41,915 nucleotides of DNA from Streptomyces althioticus (GTDB lineage: Bacteria; Actinomycetota; Actinomycetes; Streptomycetales; Streptomycetaceae). Numbering within the stretch: the first letter of the stretch is position 1; every line of letters begins with the position of its first letter. The stretch lies in the NCBI GenBank assembly GCA_014649355.1, contig BMSW01000034.1:1-41915 (forward strand). Direction: 5' to 3'. Below are positions 1 through 8,470 of this stretch, piece by piece. A program made the position numbers and the translations under genes. The notes below the pieces were generated by a model, which saw only the letters and a program-made list of their open reading frames with translations, did not search any database and was not told the origin of the DNA.

Positions 1-369
1 TTGGACGTTGAGGGGTTCGCCGCTACGTTCACGGACGATGGTGTGGTGGTGCACGCGGACGGGCACAGGCAGGCCGGGCGGGAGGAGATGGTCGCGGGGA
101 TGCGGGCCAGGCTGCCGCGGTACAAGGACGTCGCTGTGCGGCACTGGTTCGGGCATCTGCTCATCGAGGCGGGCGGGGCCGGCGAGGATACGGTGCGGGT
201 TTCGTACTACACGCTGGTGACGCAGGTCGACGGGGAGGGGAAGGTGTCCTTCCAGCCGACCTTCACCGTGGAGGACGTTCTGGTGCGGGTGGACGGCCGG
301 CTGTTGACGCGGTCGCGTGTGATTCACCGGGATGTGCCCGGTCGGCCTGGTGCGGCGGCCGTTTTGTGA
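1..369 (+). CDS. SnoaL/NTF2-like protein, 5' end missing
   Basis: The reading frame is already open at base 1 and stops at 369, giving 122 residues. Comparison with the similar gene at the other end of the window (41557 onward) suggests about 20 N-terminal residues lie outside. Shared landmarks are the F-T-D/E-D-G-V stretch, the G-R-E turn, R-H-W and the late D-V-L-V strand, which fit the cone-shaped SnoaL/NTF2 fold. Family members act as polyketide cyclases, hydroxylases or isomerases, or have no known activity. The sequence does not say which applies here. The paralog makes membership in the cluster likely. It converges on the leftward gene ending at 500. Confidence 0.7.
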   Translation: MDVEGFAATFTDDGVVVHADGHRQAGREEMVAGMRARLPRYKDVAVRHWFGHLLIEAGGAGEDTVRVSYYTLVTQVDGEGKVSFQPTFTVEDVLVRVDGRLLTRSRVIHRDVPGRPGAAAVL

Positions 370-432
370 GCGTTGGTGTCTTGAGTGTCGCGTGTTCGTC
401 TCGACTGTGCGGTTCGGGCGCATGGGCGAAGG

Positions 433-456
433 GGCCCGCTCCGGTAGGGGCGGGCC
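433..456. terminator. Hairpin between convergent genes
   Basis: Arms 433-442 and 447-456 pair over 10 bp with one mismatch around a four-base loop. It lies between the stop of the SnoaL-like gene (369) and the stop of the leftward small gene (500). There is no T-run, as is usual for Streptomyces. It could serve both directions. Confidence 0.5.
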
Positions 457-499
457 GCTCGTGCGTGCGCCGCAATCGTGTGCGGGCCGGTGTCTGCTG

Positions 500-688
500 T
501 CAGTCGATTCCCCGGCAGATGTGGGGTTCGCGCCCGTCGTCGTCCGGGTCGCCGGCCAGGAGCGGGGCGGCCCGGGCGGGTTCCTGGGCCGGTGCCGCGC
601 GCTGCGAGGGGCGTGTGGGGTGGGGGAGTTGGGGCGGGACTGTCGTGTCCGGGGCCGTGTCGGTGTGCGGCTTCAGCTTTGTGTTCAT
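500..688 (-). CDS. Small proline-rich protein, unknown function
   Basis: This 62-codon frame starts with ATG at 688, 23 bases beyond the stop of the metallo-hydrolase gene, behind a good AAAAAGGAA ribosome binding site. That signal is the main reason to believe it. The product begins MNTKLKPHTD and ends HICRGID. It is rich in Pro, Ala, Asp and Arg, with one Cys near the end and no signal peptide or membrane segment. I do not recognise it. It could be a cluster-specific small protein or, less likely, a second peptide substrate for the YcaO system, although its core has few Cys, Ser or Thr residues. Confidence 0.5.
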   Translation of the reverse strand: MNTKLKPHTDTAPDTTVPPQLPHPTRPSQRAAPAQEPARAAPLLAGDPDDDGREPHICRGID

Positions 689-711
689 GGGTGATTCCTT
701 TTTGAGTCGGT

Positions 712-1644
712 TCACGCGTGGCAGGCGGGCAGCCCTCCGTGGAAGGCGACCATCTCTTTGAAGGAGGCCGCCACGTCGATACGGGCGCCGGGGGCGAGGC
801 CTTGGAGTTCGGCGTAGGCGCGGTGCAGGTTTCCGACCAGGCGTTCGGGGTCGAGGAGGCCGGCGAACGCCCCGGTGTCCGCTTCGCGTGCGGCCTGCAG
901 GGCGCTGATGCCGCGGCGCAGGCCGTCGGCGGCCAGGTCCTGGAGCAGGCGCAGGTACGCCTCGGTGGAGTCGAACAGTTCCGGGCCGCCGACCGGCCCG
1001 TGGCCGGGGACGACCACCGACGGGCCAAGGGCCCGCAGTTGGTGCAGGGCGCGCAGGGATCCGCTGACCGAGCCCATGAGGAGGTAGGGGGTCACGCCCG
1101 ACCAGACCACGTCGCCGGTGAACAGGACCGAACGCTGCGGCACCCACGCCACGACGTCGTTGGCTGTGTGGGCGGGGCCCACGTGGAGGAGTTCGGTGCG
1201 CACCGTGTCGCCGTGCAGGGTGAGTTCGTCGCGGAAGGTGAGCGTGGGCAGGGTCAGCGGGGTCTGGCCCCACTCGACGTCCGGCCACAGCCGGCGCAGG
1301 CCGAGGCCGGCCTCCTCGGTGTCGGAGCGGGTTCCCGTATGGGCCACGATGACGGAGCCGCGGTCCGCGAACTGGCCGTTGCCGAAGGTGTGGTCGCCGT
1401 GGAAGTGCGTGTTGACGACGTAGTGGGGGCCGCCGGGGACGATGAGGGCGGTCTCCTCGCGCAGCCGCCGGGTGCGGGCCTCGGTGGCGGCCGTGTCGAT
1501 GAGGACGGAGCGGCCGCCGTCGGCGACGAGGCCTGCGTTGTTGAGGCACCAGCCGCCCTCCGGCTGGACGAAGGCGTGGACGTCCTGGGCCACCGGCACC
1601 AGCCGTCCGTGCGGTGCCGCCTTGGGGGCCTGAGCGGTGGTCAT
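712..1644 (-). CDS. MBL-fold metallo-hydrolase
   Basis: This 310-residue metallo-beta-lactamase-fold protein carries the metal-binding motif THFHGDH near residue 100, then GPAHTAND, FTGD and PGHGPVG, so both metal sites look complete. MBL-fold proteins in type II polyketide clusters act as thioesterases, lactonases or cyclases that release or fold the chain. Its ATG overlaps the TGA of the upstream flavin reductase (ATGA), so the two are translationally coupled. The family is secure, but the substrate is unknown. Cytoplasmic, no signal peptide. Confidence 0.85.
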   Translation of the reverse strand: MTTAQAPKAAPHGRLVPVAQDVHAFVQPEGGWCLNNAGLVADGGRSVLIDTAATEARTRRLREETALIVPGGPHYVVNTHFHGDHTFGNGQFADRGSVIVAHTGTRSDTEEAGLGLRRLWPDVEWGQTPLTLPTLTFRDELTLHGDTVRTELLHVGPAHTANDVVAWVPQRSVLFTGDVVWSGVTPYLLMGSVSGSLRALHQLRALGPSVVVPGHGPVGGPELFDSTEAYLRLLQDLAADGLRRGISALQAAREADTGAFAGLLDPERLVGNLHRAYAELQGLAPGARIDVAASFKEMVAFHGGLPACHA

Positions 1645-2195
1645 GGGTGCTCCTTGTCGGATACGGCGGGCAGCTCGCTGAAGCGGCCTTGGTGGAAGAG
1701 GAGCGGGTCGGGCTCGGATGCGCCGCCGTGCAGGGCGACCACCCGGCCGATGAGGAGGGTGTGGTCACCGGCCTCGTGCTCGGCGTCGAGCACGCACTCG
1801 AGTGACATCTCCGCGGCGGGCAGGACGGCGTTGCCGGTGATGCCCTTTTCGGCGGCGAGCCGCAGCATCGCGGCCCAGCCCTCGCAGCGGTCGGGGCGGC
1901 AGAACTCTCGGGCCAGGCCGCGCTGGGCCGCCGTCAGGACGCTCACGGCGAAGCTGCCGGCCCGCGAGATACGCGGCCGCATCCGCCCGTCGGCCTTGAC
2001 GGACACCAGGATCAGCATCGGGTCGAGGGACACCGAGGTCAGGCTGTTGAGCGTCATGACGGCGGTGTCGTCGCCGCTGCCCTGGGTGAGGAGGGTGACG
2101 CCGGTGGGGAAGCGGCCCATCGCGGCACGGAAGGCGTCCGCGTCGGGCTCGGCCCGCGCCGGCGTCACCGGGGTCGTATCGGTCGCAGCAGTCAT
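1641..2195 (-). CDS. Flavin reductase (HpaC/ActVB-like)
   Basis: I chose the ATG at 2195 because GGAG lies nine bases upstream. This gives 184 residues, and the frame stays open further upstream without better signals. The sequence shows the flavin-reductase-like split-barrel pattern: FRxAMGRFPTGVTLLT at the start, a V-M-T-L-N-S-L-T-S-V-S-L-D-P segment, then FAVSVL and FHQGRF near the end. Such proteins reduce FMN or FAD with NAD(P)H and hand it to a two-component monooxygenase. The obvious partner is the ActVA-ORF5/HpaB-like oxygenase at 11340-12467. It is coupled to the downstream MBL-fold gene by an ATGA overlap. Confidence 0.88.
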   Translation of the reverse strand: MTAATDTTPVTPARAEPDADAFRAAMGRFPTGVTLLTQGSGDDTAVMTLNSLTSVSLDPMLILVSVKADGRMRPRISRAGSFAVSVLTAAQRGLAREFCRPDRCEGWAAMLRLAAEKGITGNAVLPAAEMSLECVLDAEHEAGDHTLLIGRVVALHGGASEPDPLLFHQGRFSELPAVSDKEHP

Positions 2196-2370
2196 GTCAG
2201 GGGTACTCCGAATCTGCTCGTGCCACAGGTGGTACGGGAAGCGGCCGGGCGGGCCGGCGGTGTCGGGCGGGTCAGGCCGTCTGGGGGCTGCGGCGTCTTG
2301 AACGATCACAGGGGCCGGCCGGGCCGCCGTGTCCGCGGCGTGGTCCGCCGGACACCCCCTGGTGGTGACT

Positions 2371-3156
2371 TCAGTAATTGCCCAGCCCGCCGCACACGTT
2401 GAGCGCCTGGGCGGTGATCGACGCGGCCGTGTCGGAGGTCAGATAGCCGACCAGGCCGGCCACCTCCTCGGGGGTGGAGTAACGGCCCAGCGGGATCTTC
2501 GCGTTGAACTTCTCCTGGATCTCGCGCTCGCTCACGCCGTAGTGGCCCGCGTAGCCCTGGCGTACGCGCCGGGCCATGGGCGTTTCGACGTAACCGGGGC
2601 AGACGGCGTTGACGGTGATGCCGGTGGGTGCGAGTTCCTTGCCCACGGCCTTGGTGAAGCCGATGACGCCGTGCTTGGAGGCCGAGTAGGGGGCGGCGAG
2701 TTCGACGCCCTGTTTGCCGCCGGTGGACGCGATGTTGATGATCCGCCCCCAGTCACCGTCCCGCATCAGACCGGTGCTGAGGACCTCGCGGGTGACGCGG
2801 AACGTGCCGTTGAGGTTGGTCTCGATCACGTCGTCCCACAGGGAGTCCTCGATCTCGGCCGTCACCCCGCCGCCGCCCCGGCCCGCGTTGTTCACGAGGA
2901 TGCCGATCCGCCCGTATTCGGCCACCGCCGCCCGTACGGCCTTGCTGATCTGCTCCGGCGAGGTCACGTCGCACACGGCGCCGGCCACCTCCAGGCCTTC
3001 CTCGCGCAGCTGTTTGACCATGGTGCGCACGCTCTCGGCGCCGCGCGCCACACCGAACACCGCGACGCCCTGCCGGGCGAGCAGCTCCGTCACGGCCAGG
3101 CCGATGCCGCTGGTCGCACCGGTGACGAAGGCAACTCGTCGTTCCGTGTCTGTCAT
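2371..3156 (-). CDS. Type II PKS C9-ketoreductase (ActIII family)
   Basis: A 261-residue short-chain dehydrogenase. The start is the ATG at 3156 behind a GGGGAG ribosome binding site. The cofactor motif TGATSGIG is at residues 12-19, NNAG follows, the catalytic Ser is in NIASTGGKQG, and Tyr and Lys are in YSASK. The C-terminal ALNVCGGLGNY is the hallmark of ActIII-type ketoreductases, which reduce the C9 carbonyl of the nascent poly-beta-ketone with NADPH and set first-ring cyclisation. It therefore works with the KS-alpha/KS-beta/ACP at 28133-30965 and the didomain aromatase at 17492. It sits 25 kb from the minimal PKS. It heads the leftward group, divergent from the gene at 3542. Confidence 0.92.
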   Translation of the reverse strand: MTDTERRVAFVTGATSGIGLAVTELLARQGVAVFGVARGAESVRTMVKQLREEGLEVAGAVCDVTSPEQISKAVRAAVAEYGRIGILVNNAGRGGGGVTAEIEDSLWDDVIETNLNGTFRVTREVLSTGLMRDGDWGRIINIASTGGKQGVELAAPYSASKHGVIGFTKAVGKELAPTGITVNAVCPGYVETPMARRVRQGYAGHYGVSEREIQEKFNAKIPLGRYSTPEEVAGLVGYLTSDTAASITAQALNVCGGLGNY

Positions 3157-3541
3157 CGTGCACTCCCCATCGCTCGTGTCGATCCGTGGCGCCCGGGCGG
3201 ATCCGTGTCGCCCGGGGCGATCCGGCCGCCGAGCCCGACGGTGGGCCCGGGGCCTTGCGCAGTTCTCGTGCGCCGGTGGACTGGCCGTGGAGCCGCCCGC
3301 TCCACCCGCGCTCGACGCCGGGACCAAACCCTCCCCTCAGCGTGGGCGCCCTTCGACGCGGCGACGGGCGACGCGGCGACGGGCGACGGGGCGGGACCAG
3401 GCGCGGGCGGCGCGCCGTCGGGCAGGCGGGCATCTGCCGGGACTCAAGAGCCCGTCGAGCCGCGCGGCGCACTCTGTCTGCCAGGCCGACGCACGCGGCG
3501 GGGCAGCTGCCGCAGGCACTCACTCACGGAGGTAGGAACAC
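3157..3541. promoter_or_regulatory. Divergent promoter region, 385 bp
   Basis: No convincing gene lies here. The stretch separates the leftward ketoreductase from the rightward P450 operon and should carry both promoters. It holds a degenerate direct repeat of about 19 bases starting at 3181 and 3200, each beginning GATCCGTG, a short GCGACGGGC repeat near 3359-3391, and a SARP-like box at 3444-3475 facing right. I found no matching box for the leftward gene. Confidence 0.55.
3444..3475 (+). promoter_or_regulatory. Putative SARP box and -10 for the P450 operon
   Basis: TCAAGAG (3444-3450) and TCGAGCC (3455-3461) form heptamer direct repeats with 11-bp periodicity. The second is followed after exactly 8 bp by CACTCT (3470-3475), a plausible -10. 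This is the geometry known for DnrI/ActII-ORF4-type SARP sites. The first repeat matches only 4 of 7 positions, so support is moderate. It would place the hydrolase-like/P450/ferredoxin operon under the SARP at 25368. Confidence 0.5.
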
Positions 3542-5068
3542 GTGAACCCCATCGCTGATGCCTCACCGGCGCCGCCGGCGGCCCGCCCCGACGACGGTCC
3601 TCTCTGGCGCGCCGACCCGGACGGCAGTGCGCTGCAGTTCGCCGAGGTCGAGGTCCCGCTCGACTACGAGGATGCCGGCGGCGAGCACATCACCGTCGCG
3701 GTCGGCCGTATCCCGGCGCTCGACCCGGCGAAGCGGCGCGGAGTGCTGGTCGCGTTCAACGGCGGACCCGGCGGCCACAACGCGCAGGGCCGGTTCATGC
3801 CGTTGCGCCTCGCGGGGACGGCCGTGCACGAGGTGTACGACCTGGTCGGGTTCGACACGCGCGGCTGGGGCGCCTCGGCGCCGGTGCTGCGCGAGGTCGT
3901 GCAGGGCAAGGCGCCGTGGTCGTCGCGTCCCGCGGACGAGGACTTCGCGCAGATCGCCGAGGACGTACGGGCGACCGAGGAAGGCGCGGCCCGCGCCGGC
4001 GGCACACTGCGCGCGCACATCACCACCCGGAACGTGGCCCGCGACCTCGACCGGATCCGCGTCGCGCTCGGCGAGGACCGGATCAGCCTCCTCGCGTACG
4101 CGGACGCCACCTACCCGGCCTCCGTCTACGGGACGCTGTTCGGCGAGCACGTCGACCGGCACGTCTTCGACTCCAGCGTCGACCCGGGCGGTCTGTGGCG
4201 CGGCCAGTACATGGCGCAGGCCGAGGCGATCCGCGCGAACGTGGACGCCTGGGCGGCCTGGGCGGGCGAGCGCGACGGCGTGTTCGGTCTGGGCGGCGAC
4301 GGCGACGCGGTGATCGCGGGCGTCGAGGAGACCGCCGCCGCCCTGCACGCCGAGCCGTTCTGCGGCCTGGACCGTACGTTCTTCGACGGCATCGTGGGCA
4401 ACGGCGCCCAGCACCGCCCGCTGTGGGACCAGCTCGCCGACACCGTACGAGGTCTGAGGGACCGCAACCATGCCGCCGTCGAGGCCGCCTGGCTGTTCGC
4501 CGCCTCCGAGTGGGAGCAGCCCGCGCCCGGCCAGACGCACACCTCCGGTCTCGTCGAGGCGATCACGGCCGAGGCCGAGTGGCCCACGGACCTGGAGACC
4601 TACTTCGCCGACATGCGGCTCTTCCGTGAGCGCTATCCGTACGGGAACGGCGTGATGCGCGCCCTGCCGTGGGTCGTCGCCTTCCGCGAGGACAAACCGC
4701 GCGAGCCCATGACGCGCGTGACACGCGAGAGGTACGGCCCCGGCCTCGTGGTCCACGCGGCGGGCAACCCCATGCTGTCGCACGCCGGGGGCGCCGCCAT
4801 GGCCGCCCTCGTCGACGACCGGCTGGTCACGGTCGAGGACGACGGCAGCAACGAGATGTTCGCCGTACGCGGCAACGCCGCCGTCGACGCTCTGGTCACC
4901 GGCTACCTGGTCGACGGCCGGCTGCCCGAGACCGATGTCACCGTTCCCGGCACCCCGCGCCCCGCCGTCGACCCGGCCCGGGCGGCCGGTTTCGGCCCGC
5001 GCCTGCCCGACACCGAGCACGTCAAGCACTACCTCACCGAGTACCGCGCGGCGGCCAAGCGGCGCTGA
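3542..5068 (+). CDS. TAP-type alpha/beta-hydrolase fold protein lacking the triad (copy 1)
   Basis: A 508-residue relative of the tripeptidyl-aminopeptidase-type alpha/beta hydrolases. It starts at GTG 3542 behind GGAGGT. NGGPGG replaces the usual HGGPG oxyanion motif, and the C-terminal TAP domain ends in YLVDGRLP. The expected nucleophile elbow G-x-S-x-G reads A-Y-A-D-A (Ala187). The acidic residue is Asn in AGNP. The catalytic His position reads DDGSNEMF. No signal peptide is visible, although most TAP enzymes are secreted. It is closely similar to the protein at 8648-10198. As a hydrolase it should be dead. A cyclase, isomerase or binding role is possible but unproven. First gene of the P450 operon. 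Confidence 0.85.
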   Translation: MNPIADASPAPPAARPDDGPLWRADPDGSALQFAEVEVPLDYEDAGGEHITVAVGRIPALDPAKRRGVLVAFNGGPGGHNAQGRFMPLRLAGTAVHEVYDLVGFDTRGWGASAPVLREVVQGKAPWSSRPADEDFAQIAEDVRATEEGAARAGGTLRAHITTRNVARDLDRIRVALGEDRISLLAYADATYPASVYGTLFGEHVDRHVFDSSVDPGGLWRGQYMAQAEAIRANVDAWAAWAGERDGVFGLGGDGDAVIAGVEETAAALHAEPFCGLDRTFFDGIVGNGAQHRPLWDQLADTVRGLRDRNHAAVEAAWLFAASEWEQPAPGQTHTSGLVEAITAEAEWPTDLETYFADMRLFRERYPYGNGVMRALPWVVAFREDKPREPMTRVTRERYGPGLVVHAAGNPMLSHAGGAAMAALVDDRLVTVEDDGSNEMFAVRGNAAVDALVTGYLVDGRLPETDVTVPGTPRPAVDPARAAGFGPRLPDTEHVKHYLTEYRAAAKRR

Positions 5069-5105
5069 GCGTCCTGGACCTGCGACCCGAGAGAAGAGGC
5101 CGACC

Positions 5106-6317
5106 TTGACCACGAACGCGACCGAACTGCCCGTCTTCCCCTGGCACCGCGGCTGCCCGATGGCCCCGCCGGACCAGTACGCCGAGGTACGCGAATCCGA
5201 CGCCCCGGTGCGCAAGGTGCCCCTGGCGACCGGGCGCACGGCCTGGGTGGTCACCCGCTACGACCTGATCAAACAGGTGCTCGCCGACCCCCGGTCCAGT
5301 TCCGCCCGCGCCCACGAGGGATTCCCGTACTACATAGAGATCCCCGAGCAGTTCAAGACCGACTGCTCGTTCATCGGCTGGGACCCGCCCGAACACACCG
5401 TGCACCGCCGGATGGCGGCGCTGTCCGGAGCGTTCACGAAGAAGCGCGTCCTGGACATGCGTCCGCGTATGCAGGAGATCGTCGACGAGTGCATCGACAC
5501 CATGCTCGAACTCGGGCCGCCCGTCGACCTCGTCGGCGAGCTGGCCCTGAAGGTGCCGCTCACGATCATGTGCGGCATCCTCGGCATCCCCAACAAGGAC
5601 CAGGCCTTCCTGCACTCCTGCACCGAGATCCTGTTCGGCGGCGGCAGCAGCGCCACGCAGCGTGCCGAGGCCATCGAGCGGGTCGGCCGCTATCTGGAAG
5701 AGCTGGTCATCAGCAAGGAGAACGACCCCGGCGAGGACCTCATCAGCCGGATGATCAAGAAGTACCGCGACCAGGACATGTACGACCGGCGCGAGATGTG
5801 CAACCTCACCCGGCTGCTGATGAACGGCGGCCACGAGACCAGCACCGCGATGATCGCCATCGGCGTCATGACCCTGCTCGAACACCCCGAGCAGCTGGAG
5901 CGGCTGAAGGCGAACCCGCAGCTCGTGCCGGGCGCGGTCGAGGAGCTGCTGCGCTACCTCTCGCCCGGCGACCTGGCCACCTCGCGCATCGCGATGGAGG
6001 ACATGCAGGTCGGCGACGTCCTGGTGCGCAAGGGCGAGGGCCTCATCCTCGTGGGCATGTCGGCCAACCGCGACCCGCGGGTCTTCGAGGACCCCGACAC
6101 GTTCGACCTGGAGCGCGGCGACCGCAACCACCTCGCGTTCGGGCACGGTCTGCACCACTGCATCGGCTCCGACATCGCCCGCACCGAGCTGGAGATCGTC
6201 ATGACGACGCTGTTCCGGCGCATCCCCGACCTGCGGCTCGCCAAGCACTGGAGCGAACTGCGCTACAAGGACGGCAACGTCATGTACGGCGTCTACGAGA
6301 TGCCCGTCACCTGGTAG
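5106..6317 (+). CDS. Cytochrome P450
   Basis: A 403-residue soluble bacterial P450. The TTG at 5106 is the best start because it follows an AGAAGAGG ribosome binding site and precedes the conserved N-terminal FPWHRGCPMAPP. The I-helix is NGGHETS, the K-helix ExxR is in EELLR, and the heme loop is FGHGLHHCIG with Cys352 as the iron ligand. Electrons should come from the two ferredoxins and the reductase that follow in the same operon. The substrate is probably a polyketide intermediate or product. A hairpin with a T-run separates it from the ferredoxins. Confidence 0.93.
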   Translation: MTTNATELPVFPWHRGCPMAPPDQYAEVRESDAPVRKVPLATGRTAWVVTRYDLIKQVLADPRSSSARAHEGFPYYIEIPEQFKTDCSFIGWDPPEHTVHRRMAALSGAFTKKRVLDMRPRMQEIVDECIDTMLELGPPVDLVGELALKVPLTIMCGILGIPNKDQAFLHSCTEILFGGGSSATQRAEAIERVGRYLEELVISKENDPGEDLISRMIKKYRDQDMYDRREMCNLTRLLMNGGHETSTAMIAIGVMTLLEHPEQLERLKANPQLVPGAVEELLRYLSPGDLATSRIAMEDMQVGDVLVRKGEGLILVGMSANRDPRVFEDPDTFDLERGDRNHLAFGHGLHHCIGSDIARTELEIVMTTLFRRIPDLRLAKHWSELRYKDGNVMYGVYEMPVTW

Positions 6318-6332
6318 GTCCCGCCGGGGCAC

Positions 6333-6373
6333 GCGGCCGCGGCCACGTCCGCGGCCGCGCGCCCCCCCTTTTT
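6333..6373 (+). terminator. Terminator-like hairpin inside the P450-ferredoxin operon
   Basis: Arms 6333-6342 and 6349-6358 form a perfect 10-bp GC stem with a six-base loop. A C-run and then five T (6369-6373) follow. It lies between the P450 stop and the ferredoxin ribosome binding site. It may attenuate readthrough so that less ferredoxin than P450 is made, or may protect the P450 message. Confidence 0.55.
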
Positions 6374-6398
6374 CGACACAACTGGAGGGGAGACCTTC

Positions 6399-6719
6399 AT
6401 GGCCACCGTCACCTACCGGCAACCGGACGGCACCGTCACGGTCCTCGACGTCCCGGCGGGCAGCACCGTCATGCGGGGGGCGCTCACCAACGGGGTCGAG
6501 GGCATCGAAGGCGAGTGCGGAGGCGACGGCATCTGCGCCACCTGCCACGTGTACGTCGACCACAGCCCGGTCCCGCTGCCCGAGATCGACGAGAACGAGG
6601 GCGAGCTGCTCGACTGCACCTCAAGTCCCCGCAAGCCCAACAGCCGGCTGTCCTGCCAGCTTCCTGTCACCGAAGAGCTCGACTCCCTCGTCGTGACTCT
6701 CCCGGCGACCCAGGTCTAG
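6399..6719 (+). CDS. [2Fe-2S] ferredoxin 1 (putidaredoxin type)
   Basis: A 106-residue ferredoxin of the adrenodoxin/putidaredoxin type. Cluster ligands are the three Cys in ECGGDGICATC and the fourth in LSCQ near residue 87. GGAGGGG upstream supports the ATG at 6399. It should carry electrons from the reductase at 7173 to the P450 at 5106. A second ferredoxin begins eight bases after its stop. Confidence 0.92.
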   Translation: MATVTYRQPDGTVTVLDVPAGSTVMRGALTNGVEGIEGECGGDGICATCHVYVDHSPVPLPEIDENEGELLDCTSSPRKPNSRLSCQLPVTEELDSLVVTLPATQV

Positions 6720-6727
6720 GGGTACTC

Positions 6728-7060
6728 ATGGCAAAGATCACTTACAGCCGTACGGACGGCACCAGCGACACCGTCGACGTGCCCGTCGGCAGCACCGTGA
6801 TGCGGGGCGCCGTGCTCAACGGCGTGCGGGGCGTCGTCGGTGAGTGCGGTGGCGCCGGGCAGTGCGGGACCTGCCATGTCTTCGTCGACGCCGGCGACGC
6901 GGACCGGGTGACCCCGCTGCATCCGCTCGAATCCGAGGTGCTCGACACGACCGCCGTACCGCGGCGGCCGACGAGCCGGCTGGGGTGCCAGATCCCCGTC
7001 GGCGAGGAGCTGGACAGCCTCGAAGTGAAGCTGCCCGATTACCAGCTTCCGCCTGTCTAG
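6728..7060 (+). CDS. [2Fe-2S] ferredoxin 2 (putidaredoxin type)
   Basis: A 110-residue paralog of ferredoxin 1, with ligands in ECGGAGQCGTC and LGCQ. The ATG at 6728 follows a GGGG ribosome binding site that overlaps the end of ferredoxin 1. Two tandem ferredoxins for one P450 suggest a recent duplication, with one copy perhaps serving another oxygenase outside the window. The two share the frame STVMRGA followed by NGV, but differ in the mid-region. Confidence 0.92.
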   Translation: MAKITYSRTDGTSDTVDVPVGSTVMRGAVLNGVRGVVGECGGAGQCGTCHVFVDAGDADRVTPLHPLESEVLDTTAVPRRPTSRLGCQIPVGEELDSLEVKLPDYQLPPV

Positions 7061-7172
7061 ACGCCGCTCACCTGCGCTCCCGCACCCCCCGGCCCCCGCG
7101 ATCCCCTCTTGAGGCATCCTCCAGCGCGCATCGGCACATTCAGGGCGTACTCACTCGCATCAGGGAGGATCA

Positions 7173-8375
7173 ATGACCGGACGTCCCATCGTGGTGGTCG
7201 GGGGCGGGCAGGCGGGCCTGCAGGCCGCCCTCTCGCTGCGGGAGCACGGGTTCGAGGGGCGGCTCGACGTCGTGTGCGCCGAGTCCGAGGCTCCGTACGA
7301 CCGGCCGCCGCTGTCCAAGCGCTTCCTGGCGGGGACCGCCGGCACCGACGACCTGACGCTGCGCGCCCCCGCCTTCCTGGACGACCGGCGCATCAGCCTC
7401 GTCCAGGACACACACGCCGTGGCCGTGGACCGGGCCGACGCCTCGGTCGCGCTGTCGTCCGGCGGCTCGCTGCCGTACGACCGGCTGATCCTCGCCACCG
7501 GCAGCACACCCCGCCACCTCCCGGTCCCCGGCAGCGCACACCCTGCCGTCCGCGTGCTCAGGACCGTCGACGACGCGACCCGGCTGCGCACGAAGCTGCA
7601 GCCGGGCAGCCGCGTCGTCGTCATCGGCGCCGGCTTCACCGGCCTGGAGGTCTCCGCCACGGCCCGCGGCCTCGGCTGCGAGGTGACCGTGGTCGAGGCC
7701 CTCGACCGGGTGATCGCCCGTGCACTCTCGCGGCCCGTGTCCGAGCATCTGCTGCGGCTGCACCGCGAGAACGGGGTCCGCATCCTGTTCGGCCGGCAGG
7801 TCACCGCCCTCGACGGGGTGCCCCGGGAAGCCGCCGTGGAGGTGCTGCTGGCCGACGGGACCCGACTGCCCGCGGACGTCGTGGTCGTCGGCGTCGGCGT
7901 CCGCCCGGAGACCGCGCTCGCCGAGACGGCCGGACTGGACGTCGCCGACGGCGTGGTCGTGGACGAGCACCTGCGCACCGGCGACCCGCGGATCCACGCC
8001 ATCGGCGACTGCGCCCGCTTCCCCGACCCGGCCGGTACGGGGTCGCTGCGCCTGGAGTCCGTGCAGAACGCGACCGACCAGGGCAAGTACGTGGCCGCGT
8101 TCCTGATGGGCGCCGACGCGCCCGGGTACACCGCGGTGCCGTGGTTCTGGACGGACCAGTACGCGGCGAAGCTCCAGATCGCCGGGCTCACGACGGGACA
8201 CGACCGCTGCGAGACGGACGGGGATCCGGCCTCCGGCCGCTTCTCGGTGCGCTGCTACCAAGGCGGCCGGCTGCTCGGCGTCGAGTCGGTCAACCGGCCG
8301 GCCGACCACATCAAGGCACGCCGGGAGCTTGCGGCGCTGCGGGCGCCGGCGGCCGCAGCCGCGGCCGCCGTCTGA
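7173..8375 (+). CDS. FAD-dependent ferredoxin reductase
   Basis: A 400-residue putidaredoxin-reductase-type flavoprotein with a GGAGG ribosome binding site. The FAD-binding VVVGGGQAGLQAA is at the N-terminus. The motif YDRPPLSKRFL is typical of the class. The NAD(P)H-binding VVVIGAGFTGLEV is near residue 150, and the second FAD motif AIGDCA is near 285. It completes an NAD(P)H-reductase-ferredoxin-P450 chain with the three genes upstream and ends the operon. The Ala-rich C-terminal tail looks dispensable. Confidence 0.93.
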   Translation: MTGRPIVVVGGGQAGLQAALSLREHGFEGRLDVVCAESEAPYDRPPLSKRFLAGTAGTDDLTLRAPAFLDDRRISLVQDTHAVAVDRADASVALSSGGSLPYDRLILATGSTPRHLPVPGSAHPAVRVLRTVDDATRLRTKLQPGSRVVVIGAGFTGLEVSATARGLGCEVTVVEALDRVIARALSRPVSEHLLRLHRENGVRILFGRQVTALDGVPREAAVEVLLADGTRLPADVVVVGVGVRPETALAETAGLDVADGVVVDEHLRTGDPRIHAIGDCARFPDPAGTGSLRLESVQNATDQGKYVAAFLMGADAPGYTAVPWFWTDQYAAKLQIAGLTTGHDRCETDGDPASGRFSVRCYQGGRLLGVESVNRPADHIKARRELAALRAPAAAAAAAV

Positions 8376-8382
8376 GTCCTGT

Positions 8383-8429
8383 CCGCACGAAAGGCCGGCC
8401 CCCACACGGGGGGCCGGCCTTTCGTGCGG
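8383..8429. terminator. Perfect 21-bp bidirectional terminator
   Basis: Arms 8383-8403 and 8409-8429 are exact reverse complements with a five-base loop. The hairpin lies just after the reductase stop, where the rightward operon meets the leftward gene ending at 8648. Each side carries an A/T triplet near the stem base. It can stop transcription from both sides. Confidence 0.85.
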
Positions 8430-8470
8430 GGCAACTTTGCGGGGCAACTCGCAGGCGAAGCGGGCCTGTT

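Noticed and set aside
718..2301. Long open frame on the plus strand
   Set aside because: It is antisense to the MBL-fold and flavin reductase genes, has low-complexity Gly/Val/Ala composition and no family motifs. This is typical of shadow frames in GC-rich DNA.
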